Positions 8,251-16,255 of a DNA stretch of 64,000 nucleotides are shown here, piece after piece. The translations under genes and the position numbers were made by a program. Source of the DNA: JBJYIN01 sp046237015 (GTDB taxonomy: Bacteria; Pseudomonadota; Gammaproteobacteria; Enterobacterales; Enterobacteriaceae); assembly GCF_046237015.1 (NCBI RefSeq), contig NZ_JBJYIN010000001.1, positions 1-64,000 of the forward strand, written 5' to 3'. Below the pieces are notes generated by a model. The model saw only the letters and a list, made by a program, of their open reading frames with translations. It was not told the origin of the DNA and did no database searches. Each line of letters starts with the position of its first letter. Position 1 is the stretch's first letter.

Positions 8251-8676
8251 ATGCGCTTTCTAAAATGCTATCTGGCTAACAACGCCAAAAATCGTTTTGT
8301 TAATGCAACTGAGGCTAGCCGCCTGCCCCAGGGTCACTGGACGTGTACATCCTGTGGTTGTACGTTAACTCTGCATAACGGCTCTCAATATCAAGAAGCC
8401 TGGTTTGAGCATGATCGGTTCAGTATAGATTCAAGAAAACTGAAGGCATGTGCCTACCGGGACCCCGAAGAGAAAGAAGAAGAGAGGATTAAAAAACTGC
8501 GGGAGAAGGTCAGTGCCAGCTACGTTCCTCCTGAACCGAACACCTGGTATTGCGTGTTGTGCCAAAACCGCTATACAGGAAAGAAACTCTGCCCGGCGTG
8601 TAAAGACGGTATCTACAGTGTAGTCGTTGAGGAGAACGGCTGTGTACCTGAAGAAGAAGGTCATCTGAATAGTTAA
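8251..8676 (+). CDS. Island zinc-ribbon protein
   Basis: A 141-residue protein with an N-terminal CTSCGC pair at residues 32-37 and a C-terminal ribbon, CVLCQ at about residue 102 with CPAC about 14 residues later, so probably two zinc sites or one split site. Between them is a charged helix (EEKEEERIKKLREKV). Similar proteins of unknown role accompany AlpA and Gp2-like genes in enterobacterial P4-like islands. The start is an ATG without a strong ribosome site. Confidence 0.6.
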   Translation: MRFLKCYLANNAKNRFVNATEASRLPQGHWTCTSCGCTLTLHNGSQYQEAWFEHDRFSIDSRKLKACAYRDPEEKEEERIKKLREKVSASYVPPEPNTWYCVLCQNRYTGKKLCPACKDGIYSVVVEENGCVPEEEGHLNS

Positions 8677-8753
8677 TCCAGGCCACTGCTCGTATCCCAT
8701 CATTCCAGCCAGAAACAACACCTTTCAGTTCACTCTTCTTAATTAATTATTCC

Positions 8754-8809
8754 CTGAATAACAGACCGCTATCCGATTCCACGGAGGACATCGGTTGTCT
8801 GTTATTCAG
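8754..8809. promoter_or_regulatory. Long stem-loop in the leader of the 8830 gene
   Basis: A perfect 13-base inverted repeat (CTGAATAACAGAC at 8754-8766 and its complement at 8797-8809) encloses a second short stem (CCGAT/ATCGG). It ends 20 bases before the ATG at 8830. There is no T run after it, so it is not a normal terminator. It may be a leader structure or a protein-binding site. Confidence 0.5.
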
Positions 8810-8829
8810 CATGTTGGAGACTTTTCTAA

Positions 8830-9411
8830 ATGACGCGTAATACGACGCTATCCACGTTGCTGGATAAGTACCAAAGCCATCTTGACGACAGTGCTGCGCA
8901 CGCCATCCATCAGGGTATCAGTACGCGAAAAACTCATACTTTTCACCGGTTGAGCCTGACGGCAGTTTCCCTGCCAGACCAGCATAAGGCGCATCTGATT
9001 GTCCCCGCGAAACTAATGCAGAAATCAAGGGTGTCGCGTATTGAGGCTGCCAGCAGAGCCATTCTGCCGGTGGAAACCAGCCGCTACCTTCGACGGTATC
9101 CGATGCTGGGCGGTATTCTGATCAGCGAATGTGACCGACTACATCTGGATGAATTGGGTGACAGCCTTCAGAGGCTATTTGATCGGGAAAATGAACCCGG
9201 CATTCAGGAAACGTTAACACTCCTGTGCTGGTCTGAGCTACTTAACGGCCTGTCTTATCGTGAATGGACATCACTGGCTGATAAAACCGACAGACAGATT
9301 CAGGTGTGGATTAACACCCGTCTGCGCACTCAGCCAGCGTGTCGGGCAATGATTGACGAATACGTTTTCTTTGCCTGCTTTGGTTACTGGGCAGACTACC
9401 GACCTGCTTAA
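8830..9411 (+). CDS. Island protein of unknown function
   Basis: A 193-residue soluble protein. It has an N-terminal polar part, a central IVPAKLMQKSRVSRIEAASRAILPVE, a conserved-looking RYLRRYPMLGGILISEC, and an acidic C-terminal half ending FGYWADYRPA. I see no signal peptide, membrane segment or catalytic motif and do not recognise it. It lies directly upstream of the GATC-rich DNA and the flagellin gene, separated by 262 bases, so co-transcription with the flagellin is uncertain. Confidence 0.5.
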   Translation: MTRNTTLSTLLDKYQSHLDDSAAHAIHQGISTRKTHTFHRLSLTAVSLPDQHKAHLIVPAKLMQKSRVSRIEAASRAILPVETSRYLRRYPMLGGILISECDRLHLDELGDSLQRLFDRENEPGIQETLTLLCWSELLNGLSYREWTSLADKTDRQIQVWINTRLRTQPACRAMIDEYVFFACFGYWADYRPA

Positions 9412-9451
9412 TTTTCATACCGTTACGTGAACACTGATTCAGAGCGCTTTT

Positions 9452-9510
9452 GATCGGTAACGCCGATCGATACGATCGCATCGATCTATCAAAACGATTA
9501 TCTTTTGATC
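9452..9510 (+). promoter_or_regulatory. Five-GATC cluster upstream of the island flagellin
   Basis: GATC occurs at 9452, 9465, 9474, 9483 and 9507, five sites in 59 bases, mostly as CGATCG or CGATCT. The cluster lies 160-220 bases upstream of the flagellin ATG. Clustered Dam sites overlapping a regulator site are the hallmark of methylation-dependent phase switches such as pap and agn43. About 50 bases of this block resemble 51311-51361 in the prophage. The function is inferred. Confidence 0.5.
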
Positions 9511-9524
9511 GCCACCGTCGATAA
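9498..9524 (+). promoter_or_regulatory. Possible sigma-28 promoter for the flagellin
   Basis: GTCGATAA at 9517-9524 differs by one base from the flagellar sigma factor -10 element GCCGATAA. At the correct spacing the -35 position reads TTATCTTT, matching five of eight bases of TAAAGTTT. Weak on its own, but it sits in the right place for a flagellin gene. Confidence 0.3.
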
Positions 9525-9673
9525 GCTATTGCCGAGAATAACCATAACGTAATGTTTTATCTGTTTTTATTTCCATTATCGGGAAGGGCTGACTATTGCC
9601 TGTTATCCAGTAAATCAATAATCAGCAGATAAAAATCATTCCATTGTTTTTGCCAAATCAGGACTGGTGCGCA

Positions 9674-11128
9674 ATGACTCCGATTACCTCTCTTTATTTA
9701 ACGATACGGAATCAACAGGATAAATCGGCTACCCGATTGAGCCAGGCGATTGAACGGCTTTCTTCGGGTCTGCGCATCAATGGTGCGAAGGATGATGCCG
9801 CTGGTCAGGCGATTGCCAACCGGATGACCGCTAATCTGAATGCCAACAGCGTCATCACTAACGGAATGAAAGATGGCCTCAGCCTGATGCAAACTGCCGA
9901 GAGCGGGCTTAATGCCATCAATAATCTGCTACAACGTGGCAGGCAACTCGCGGTGCAGGCGGCAAACGGTACGCTGTCAGATAGCGACCAGACCAGCCTG
10001 AACGGTGAATATCAGCAGATTAGGGAAGAGATCGACAGTATCGCCTCATCGACTCAAATTTTTGGTCGTTATCCGCTGGCCCCCACTGAACCAGGCCCCC
10101 TGCCTGCCAAACTGGGCGACACGTTGCCACTGGCTGAAAAGTTTCCTGTCCCCAATATCAATCATCAATTTCCTTCTGGGATGATTTCGCTGGCTTACAT
10201 TCCTGCTGGCGCAAAAAATATTACCATCACCATCGACTCATTAAGCGCCGATGACGATATCCAGCTCTTTGCGCGAGATGGCAGGCATCTGGCCGGTACG
10301 CCCGCAGAAGGCGCAGACGCCGATATTGTCTGGTCAGCAAACGGCGTAACGGATGAAAGCACCATGAATACCACCGTGATTACGCAAGATAACGGCTTTT
10401 TACCCAATGCCACCTACTCGGCAGATTCGCTGCTGCAAGCCTGGGAATACAATATCAACACAGGGGCGCAGACCACTTATCAGGGCATGACCATCACCTA
10501 CAGTGGTGATGGTGACCGCTTTGAAGATGCCAACACCGGGGGATTTAACGATGGGAATGTGGGGGCAGCAAACCGACTGGAAAAAATTCACATAGATGAG
10601 GTGACGGAAGATCTGATTATCATAGTGGTTGGCAGCGGCGTATTTAATAGCAGTGCAAGCTGGGATGAACTTCCCACACCGACAGAGCCTGCACCGCCAC
10701 TGCCGCCCTCAGTGCCGATCAGCAAAGAAACGACGTTTGTCGTCGGAGCGAGTTTCGGTGATGCATTGCAAACGGTCACCCTCAACCCAACGCCAGCAGA
10801 TAGCCAATCGCTGGGGCTTTCCTCTGTGACGCTGGGTACACCTGAACAGGCCAGAGCGGCATTAGCCACGTTCGATAATGCGCTGAAAAAACTGGACGGT
10901 TACCGCAATGAATACGGCAGCCAGATGAACCGCTTCGAATCCGTCACTACCGTGCTGTCACAGGAGAAAATTGCCACCGCTGCCGCCCGCTCTCGCATAT
11001 TGGATGCGGATTATGCCCTTGAGGTTTCCGCGATGACAAAAGCCCAGATCCTACAGCAGGCATTGATGGCCGTCTTGTCGCAAGCCAATCAGCAGTTGGG
11101 AAACGTATTAAAGCTGTTACAGGGATGA
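9674..11128 (+). CDS. Stand-alone island flagellin
   Basis: A 484-residue flagellin. The N-terminal D0/D1 region is unmistakable (QAIERLSSGLRINGAKDDAA, then GQAIANRMTANL and LMQTAESGLNAINNLLQR). The C-terminal D1/D0 region is also present (NRFESVTTVLSQEKIATAAA, RILDADYALEVSAMTKAQIL, ending QQLGNVLKLLQG). The middle (about residues 145-385) is a variable insert with an adhesion-like part (YIPAGAKNITITIDSLSADD) and a Pro/Thr-rich stretch near residues 340-350. I chose ATG 9674 because it aligns with the start of flagellins. No other flagellar gene is nearby, so it would need the host export and filament apparatus. Alternative flagellins on mobile elements are known in E. coli H serotypes, which supports an antigen- or filament-switching role here. 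Confidence 0.9.
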   Translation: MTPITSLYLTIRNQQDKSATRLSQAIERLSSGLRINGAKDDAAGQAIANRMTANLNANSVITNGMKDGLSLMQTAESGLNAINNLLQRGRQLAVQAANGTLSDSDQTSLNGEYQQIREEIDSIASSTQIFGRYPLAPTEPGPLPAKLGDTLPLAEKFPVPNINHQFPSGMISLAYIPAGAKNITITIDSLSADDDIQLFARDGRHLAGTPAEGADADIVWSANGVTDESTMNTTVITQDNGFLPNATYSADSLLQAWEYNINTGAQTTYQGMTITYSGDGDRFEDANTGGFNDGNVGAANRLEKIHIDEVTEDLIIIVVGSGVFNSSASWDELPTPTEPAPPLPPSVPISKETTFVVGASFGDALQTVTLNPTPADSQSLGLSSVTLGTPEQARAALATFDNALKKLDGYRNEYGSQMNRFESVTTVLSQEKIATAAARSRILDADYALEVSAMTKAQILQQALMAVLSQANQQLGNVLKLLQG

Positions 11129-11177
11129 TGCGTCGTCAGATATCACTTTGCTATTTTTCCACTGAACCACTATCGCC

Positions 11178-11723
11178 ATGAGCATTGAAATATTCAGCCG
11201 CTGCCCTTTCACCACGGCGGCGTTTACCTGTCTGGGAAATAAGGATGGCGGTAATGTACCCATCACTGTTGTTGATATTGAACACGGTATCGACATGACG
11301 CTACTGACGCACATCATTACCGACCATCAACGGGCATTCATTATTATTCTAAATAACCGTAAACATACACCCTTGATGGTGGCTAAAAAGGTATTGCTGT
11401 TATCAAAACATGCACCAATTAGCACGTTCGAAAAAGTGATCTCTGCCCTGTCATCGTTCAGGGAAATAAAAGGCAAAACGATATCGTTATCACCGAATGA
11501 GAAAGTATTTTTCGGCTATTGGCTGGATGGAATATCAATCAAAGATATCGCAAAAAAAATGACGATAACCCATAAAACCGCCAACAACATGAAAAATAAT
11601 ATCTACAGAAAATATGGCATAAAGGATCTGCTCACCTTTTTACTCATCGCCAGAATCTCACATATGCAAAGTATCGCTGACGCCGAACATCACAGGGTTA
11701 TCTACGTTGATAAGGTAGCGTGA
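11178..11723 (+). CDS. LuxR-type regulator next to the flagellin
   Basis: A 181-residue protein with a C-terminal LuxR/FixJ helix-turn-helix (LSPNEKVFFGYWLDGISIKD, then KMTITHKTANNMKNNIYRKY). The N-terminal 110 residues look like a degenerate receiver fold; I cannot see a proper phospho-acceptor Asp pocket, as in orphan regulators such as BglJ. It begins 50 bases after the flagellin stop on the same strand, so the two are probably one unit with a terminator after it. Control of this flagellin or of the host flagellin is inferred from position. Confidence 0.78.
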   Translation: MSIEIFSRCPFTTAAFTCLGNKDGGNVPITVVDIEHGIDMTLLTHIITDHQRAFIIILNNRKHTPLMVAKKVLLLSKHAPISTFEKVISALSSFREIKGKTISLSPNEKVFFGYWLDGISIKDIAKKMTITHKTANNMKNNIYRKYGIKDLLTFLLIARISHMQSIADAEHHRVIYVDKVA

Positions 11724-11750
11724 GAGATCAGCAAGGTGCTTTGCTCTCAC
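11720..11750 (+). terminator. Intrinsic terminator after the flagellin/LuxR unit
   Basis: A hairpin (GTGAGAG...GCAA paired with TTGCTCTCAC, four-base bulge) overlaps the end of the LuxR-type gene and is followed by TAATTTT. Its position suits termination of the flagellin-regulator transcript. Confidence 0.5.
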
Positions 11751-11890
11751 TAATTTTGCAAGTCGAACATAATGTTACTCATTGGTTGTTATCTTATCCA
11801 CCTAACAGAAGTTCTTTGGCTCGACTTAAATTAAGCTCATTTTACTATCACGAATGAATCAGCCAAAGAGCCAAAGACATGAAAAGTTGC

Positions 11891-14800
11891 TCAATTATCC
11901 GCCCACGTCTCACACTGGCCAATAACGGTAGCTACGGCATCCTCTACACCTTCCGGCGGATATTTGTATTTTTTCAGCAGCTTTTTGACCATACGACGCA
12001 TACCAGCACGTGCGGATTCTTTCTTCTGCCAGTCGATAGTACGATTTTTACGCAGCATCTCCGTGAGTTCGTGCGTCATCGCTACTAATTCTTTGTTTTG
12101 GTAGAAGTCTTTCACAGCTTGGGGACGGGTCAGCGCAAGATAGAATGCAAATTCTTCACCAGTCAATCCCAGCGCATCGCCTTCCGCCTGAGCGGACGCC
12201 ATATCCTTCGCCATTTTCATCAGTTCAGCGATGACTTCTTCGTTGGAGAGCATACCGTTGAGGTACGCTTTCATGGCGCGAGAAAGCATTTCCGAGAACT
12301 TTTCACTCTGAACGAGATTAGTGCGGCGATAGAGCGTTACCTGCTCAGCGAGCAGTTTTTTCAGCATCTCAACGGCAAGATTGCGCTCCTTCATCCTGGC
12401 GATCTCATCGAGAAATTTTGGATCGAACAACGAAAACCCAGTATCTACATCGGAAAACAGATTGATAACCCCATCACTTTGGATACTTGCTTTTAGTAGT
12501 TCGTTAACGCGGGCATTAATTTCTTTCAGGGACAGCGGTTTACCCTCGCCGGTGAGGCGAGTAAGCAGCGTACGTACCGCCTCAAAGTAGGCGGCTTCGA
12601 ATCGCTGCTCGGCACTTATTAGCGAACGACAAAGAGATAACGCCTGACGAAGCAGCATGGATTCTTTGATGAACAGATCCTTTTTGCTCGGCGCTTCGCC
12701 ATAGGCGGGTTTCGGTTCTGCGGCCATTGAATACCGAAAGTCCATGTCTTCGTGATTTGGGGTAACTTTCGGCTTATCAATAGCTGAAATAAAATTCACG
12801 CCGCCAGTGATAGTTTTGGCGCGAACGAGATCGCTATCAGTAGACAGAAACGCCGAATAGTCAAAACCGTGGAACAGGCTGCGGCAGACTTCCAATTTTT
12901 CGATAAATTTCGGCAGCGCGGTCTTGGCGACATCGGTATCACCGTAGTTGTTCTTATCGCGGTTGGTGTAGGCGTTCATCGCCTGTTTTAACGCCGAAGC
13001 AATGCCGACATAATCAACAACCAGCCCGCCTTCTTTATCTTTGTAAACCCGATTGACGCGGGCGATGGCCTGCATGAGATTGTGCCCCGACATCGGTTTG
13101 TAAACATACATGGTAGCGAGCGATGGTACATCAAATCCTGTAAGCCACATATCCACCACGATGGCGATTTTCAGCGGGTCATCGTTATTCTTGAATCGGC
13201 TGGCCATCGCGTCGCGGTGGCGTTTATTGCCGATAACGCCGCGCCACTCTTCCGGATCTTTATTGCTTTCGGTCATCACCACGCCAACTTTTTCGACCCA
13301 TTCAGGGCGTAGCTCAAGCAGCTTGCGGTAGATGCTCATTGCGATGGAGCGCGAATAACCAACTATCATCGCTTTGCCGGTCAGCTCGTGCTGACGGTTT
13401 TCCTCATAGTGTTGGATGATGTCTTCACACAACGCAGTGATAGTCTGTTCCGCCCCGAGGATAGACTCCATTCTGCCGAGTTCCTTTTTACTCTTTTCGA
13501 TAGCATAGTCTTCTGCATTTTGCGCCATAATGTCGTATTCCGCGTCAATAAGCCGCAGAATGTCTTCGTCCAACTTCAGGTGAATAACACGACTCTCATA
13601 GTAGACGGGTCGGGTCGCACCGTCTTCCACTGCCTGTGTCATATCGTAGATATCGATATAGTTGCCGAACACCTCGATGGTGGAGCGATCTTTATTGGAT
13701 ATCGGCGTTCCAGTGAAACCGATGTAGGTGGCGTTGGGTAAGCTATCGCGAATAATGCGTGCCGTACCGAGGATCACACGACCTGTTTTCGCGTCCACTT
13801 TTTCTTCTAAACCATACTGCCCACGATGGGCTTCGTCTGCCATCACAATGATATTGCGACGCTCGGAAAGCGCTTCAGAGGCCTCCTCAAATTTCTGCAT
13901 GGTCGTGAAAATGATGCCGTTTGCCAGTCTTCCTGCAAGCAGTTCCTTTAAATGAGAACGGCTTTCGGCTTGCTGGGGCGTTTGGCGTAGGAACAATGCG
14001 CACTTGGCAAACTGTCCGAATAACTGATCGTCAAGGTCGTTGCGATCTGTCAGCACTACCAGGGTCGGAGAATTTAGCGTGCTTTGTAGTAGATGGGCGT
14101 AAAATACCATCGACAGCGATTTTCCGCTGCCCTGGGTGTGCCAGAACACGCCGCCTTTGCCATCTGTTGCAGTAGCCCTGCTGGTGGAGGCGACCGCTTT
14201 TCTCACAGCAAAATATTGGTGGTACGCTCCGAGGATTTTTTCGTCGCCGGAAAAGCAGATAAAATGCTTGATGATGTCGAGCAGCCGCGTTTTGTCGAAC
14301 ATTCCCTCAATGAACGTATCGAACTGGGCGTACTGCGTATTTTCGTAGCTGCCATCCTTGGTTTTCCACTCCATAAAGCGATCTTCGCCTGCCGTAATGG
14401 TTCCGGCTTTCGAGACGGCCAAGTCGCTCATAGCGAGAAAAGCGTTGTATATGAACAGAGACGGTATCTCATGCATATAGTTGCGCAGTTGCAGAAATGC
14501 CTCAGAAGCGTCCGTTTCCTCACGGGAAGGTGATTTCAACTCAAAAACGACAACAGGCAAACCATTTAAGAATACGATCACATCAGGGCGTTTCTCGCTA
14601 TTTTCGCAGATTGTCCACTGGTTGGAGACGGTGAATGAATTCCGCTCCACATCCCCATAATCCACAAGATGAACCAACACCGCCCGCAGCTCGTCTTTAT
14701 CGTAATAGTTGACCGATATACCATTTTGCAGGTAGCCCATAAATTGCACATTCTTCTGCTGGAATGTGCCACCATCAATGTTTCGCAGCTTGTAAACCGC

Positions 14801-14983
14801 CTCGGCAAGCGCCTCTTCCGGCAGTCTGGGGTTCACCCGTCTGAGAGCAGGGAGAAGTTCGTCCATATTAAGCGGATTGGCATACTCCCGAGTCAGATCC
14901 GGCGCATAAACATGGTTATAGCCCAACGTATCGCGGAACAACTCAAGACAAGCGTTTTCGTAATGGGCTTCGGTATAGGCCAT
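11891..14983 (-). CDS. hsdR: Type I restriction enzyme R subunit
   Basis: A 1030-residue HsdR. The N-terminal PD-(D/E)xK nuclease has D134 in KRPDVIVFLNGLPVV and E148-L-K150 in FELKSPS. Helicase motif I is HTQGSGKS (residues 282-289) and motif II is DEAH (383-386), followed by FTGTPISNKD and a C-terminal helical domain that docks on the methylase. HsdR drives ATP-dependent translocation and cuts DNA at a distance when the site is unmethylated. The gene is intact and lies 110 bases downstream of the complete hsdS, last in the hsdM-hsdS-int-hsdS-hsdR run. Confidence 0.96.
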   Translation of the reverse strand: MAYTEAHYENACLELFRDTLGYNHVYAPDLTREYANPLNMDELLPALRRVNPRLPEEALAEAVYKLRNIDGGTFQQKNVQFMGYLQNGISVNYYDKDELRAVLVHLVDYGDVERNSFTVSNQWTICENSEKRPDVIVFLNGLPVVVFELKSPSREETDASEAFLQLRNYMHEIPSLFIYNAFLAMSDLAVSKAGTITAGEDRFMEWKTKDGSYENTQYAQFDTFIEGMFDKTRLLDIIKHFICFSGDEKILGAYHQYFAVRKAVASTSRATATDGKGGVFWHTQGSGKSLSMVFYAHLLQSTLNSPTLVVLTDRNDLDDQLFGQFAKCALFLRQTPQQAESRSHLKELLAGRLANGIIFTTMQKFEEASEALSERRNIIVMADEAHRGQYGLEEKVDAKTGRVILGTARIIRDSLPNATYIGFTGTPISNKDRSTIEVFGNYIDIYDMTQAVEDGATRPVYYESRVIHLKLDEDILRLIDAEYDIMAQNAEDYAIEKSKKELGRMESILGAEQTITALCEDIIQHYEENRQHELTGKAMIVGYSRSIAMSIYRKLLELRPEWVEKVGVVMTESNKDPEEWRGVIGNKRHRDAMASRFKNNDDPLKIAIVVDMWLTGFDVPSLATMYVYKPMSGHNLMQAIARVNRVYKDKEGGLVVDYVGIASALKQAMNAYTNRDKNNYGDTDVAKTALPKFIEKLEVCRSLFHGFDYSAFLSTDSDLVRAKTITGGVNFISAIDKPKVTPNHEDMDFRYSMAAEPKPAYGEAPSKKDLFIKESMLLRQALSLCRSLISAEQRFEAAYFEAVRTLLTRLTGEGKPLSLKEINARVNELLKASIQSDGVINLFSDVDTGFSLFDPKFLDEIARMKERNLAVEMLKKLLAEQVTLYRRTNLVQSEKFSEMLSRAMKAYLNGMLSNEEVIAELMKMAKDMASAQAEGDALGLTGEEFAFYLALTRPQAVKDFYQNKELVAMTHELTEMLRKNRTIDWQKKESARAGMRRMVKKLLKKYKYPPEGVEDAVATVIGQCETWADN

Positions 14984-15082
14984 TTTGATTACCTTTTTAC
15001 AAATTTATAACGCAATTTTTGCGTTTAATTCTCGTTGTTCGTTTTTGAACGACAAAATTGGTTAATTCCACAACGCCGCTGG

Positions 15083-15101
15083 GCGGTAAATCATCATTTA
15101 G
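15083..15101 (-). repeat. hsdS recombination repeat A
   Basis: A copy of the core TAAATGATGATTTA (read on the minus strand) covering the last codons and stop of the complete hsdS. It shares 15 bases plus CGC with repeat B, in inverted orientation, and 18 bases with repeat D. Confidence 0.8.
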
Positions 15102-16248
15102 CGTCGCCGAGATCGGCAACGGATAGTTCTCCGGACATTAGTCGGGGTAAAAGTGTGTCGCGCAAAGTAGCGAGTTTTTGGTTTTCTGCTGTGTTGGTTG
15201 TCATTATTTCAAAGCAAGCTCGAAGGTTGCTGTTGAAATCGGCCAACGTATCATCTAATGGGATGATCGCAGGGATTGTCATTATGTCTGTTGGGCTGAT
15301 ATTTGGCTGTGCGCTCCCTTGTCCACGATTCACTATTTCGTTGAACACCCCGTCTTGTTTTAAAAAACCCCACAGAAACGGTAATTTTTCTAGAGGATTT
15401 ACGCCTAAGAAAAACTTTCCAACACGCTGGTTTACAAGGAGTGTTTCATCATGTTGAGGGATAATGGCAAATTTTCCGATAGTCGCCCCCGTCATTGCTA
15501 TCAGCAGATCACCTGGAGTGGCGATGAAGTTTTTTGCGTAAAATATTTTGTCATCAGAAACGAAGGAGCAATCAGAGAAGTCAAAAGTGCCATCTGTAAT
15601 GTTCTTAATTTTGATAACACGAATGCCTTTTTCTTGCCACCAAGAACTCTTGAAGGCAAAACCGGATTTTATCGAGCAATACTCGCCCAATGTACCTTCT
15701 CGCCAGTCGGTGGGTATTTTCCCGCCGAACGGTTCGAAGTCCACAAACCACGACTTAAACATGGCTTGCGCCATCTGCTCTAAATGATGATTTATCGCTG
15801 TGTTGTTGGCGATTTTGTCGTCCAATAATTTTAGTGTGCGTCCTATTTCGATTTGCTCAGAAAACGGTGGCACAGATATTTCAAGTGAATGTATATGATT
15901 TCGATTAAGCGTAGGGACAGCACTCCCTCCGGAAAAATTGCCTAAATCTAGCGTTTTCAGCAAGTAATATACAAACACAGGATCAGAGTTTTTAAATTCT
16001 TTAACATAGAGAGTCGTATTATGTGACCAACTTTGGTCATATACGATAAAAGGGTTACCAGTATTGCCACTTCGTCCTACCGTGACTGAAGGAGCTTCTG
16101 TCGTGTATTCGTTGTGATACCCAATTATCCCGTTAGAGCCAACAACAGGATATTCACCGCATATCATTTTGGTTTTTGGTAGATCGTGCCCCCTTTGAAA
16201 TGTCAGGACATCTCCGAGTAAACAAGCTTTCCAACCGTTTATAGACAT
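15094..16248 (-). CDS. hsdS: Type I specificity subunit, complete copy (N2 + cassette c1)
   Basis: A 384-residue HsdS with two target-recognition domains, about residues 1-140 (SINGWKACLLGDVLTFQRG) and 180-345 (IPTDWREGTLGEYCSIKSGF). The first conserved helical spacer holds INHHLEQMAQAMFKSWFVDF, the second ends LLPRLMSGEL. Each domain reads half of a bipartite site. The start is ATG 16248, seven bases after the recombinase stop; the in-frame extension upstream overlaps the recombinase and is not real. The spacer codons INHHL coincide with repeat B and the stop region with repeat A, so the 3' half is a movable cassette. This is the only intact hsdS in the present arrangement. Confidence 0.93.
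   Translation of the reverse strand: MSINGWKACLLGDVLTFQRGHDLPKTKMICGEYPVVGSNGIIGYHNEYTTEAPSVTVGRSGNTGNPFIVYDQSWSHNTTLYVKEFKNSDPVFVYYLLKTLDLGNFSGGSAVPTLNRNHIHSLEISVPPFSEQIEIGRTLKLLDDKIANNTAINHHLEQMAQAMFKSWFVDFEPFGGKIPTDWREGTLGEYCSIKSGFAFKSSWWQEKGIRVIKIKNITDGTFDFSDCSFVSDDKIFYAKNFIATPGDLLIAMTGATIGKFAIIPQHDETLLVNQRVGKFFLGVNPLEKLPFLWGFLKQDGVFNEIVNRGQGSAQPNISPTDIMTIPAIIPLDDTLADFNSNLRACFEIMTTNTAENQKLATLRDTLLPRLMSGELSVADLGDAK
15768..15799 (+). repeat. hsdS recombination repeat B
   Basis: The core TAAATGATGATTTATCG sits in the spacer codons of the complete hsdS. Positions 15768-15797 match 17300-17329 (repeat C) perfectly over 30 bases in inverted orientation. Positions 15780-15799 match repeat D over 20 bases in direct orientation. 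Confidence 0.85.
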
Positions 16249-16255
16249 AATTTTC

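Noticed and set aside
15003..15060. Terminator between hsdS and hsdR
   Set aside because: AACGCAA/TTGCGTT is a hairpin near 15010, but there is no good T run in the direction of transcription and hsdR needs read-through or a local promoter; function undecided.
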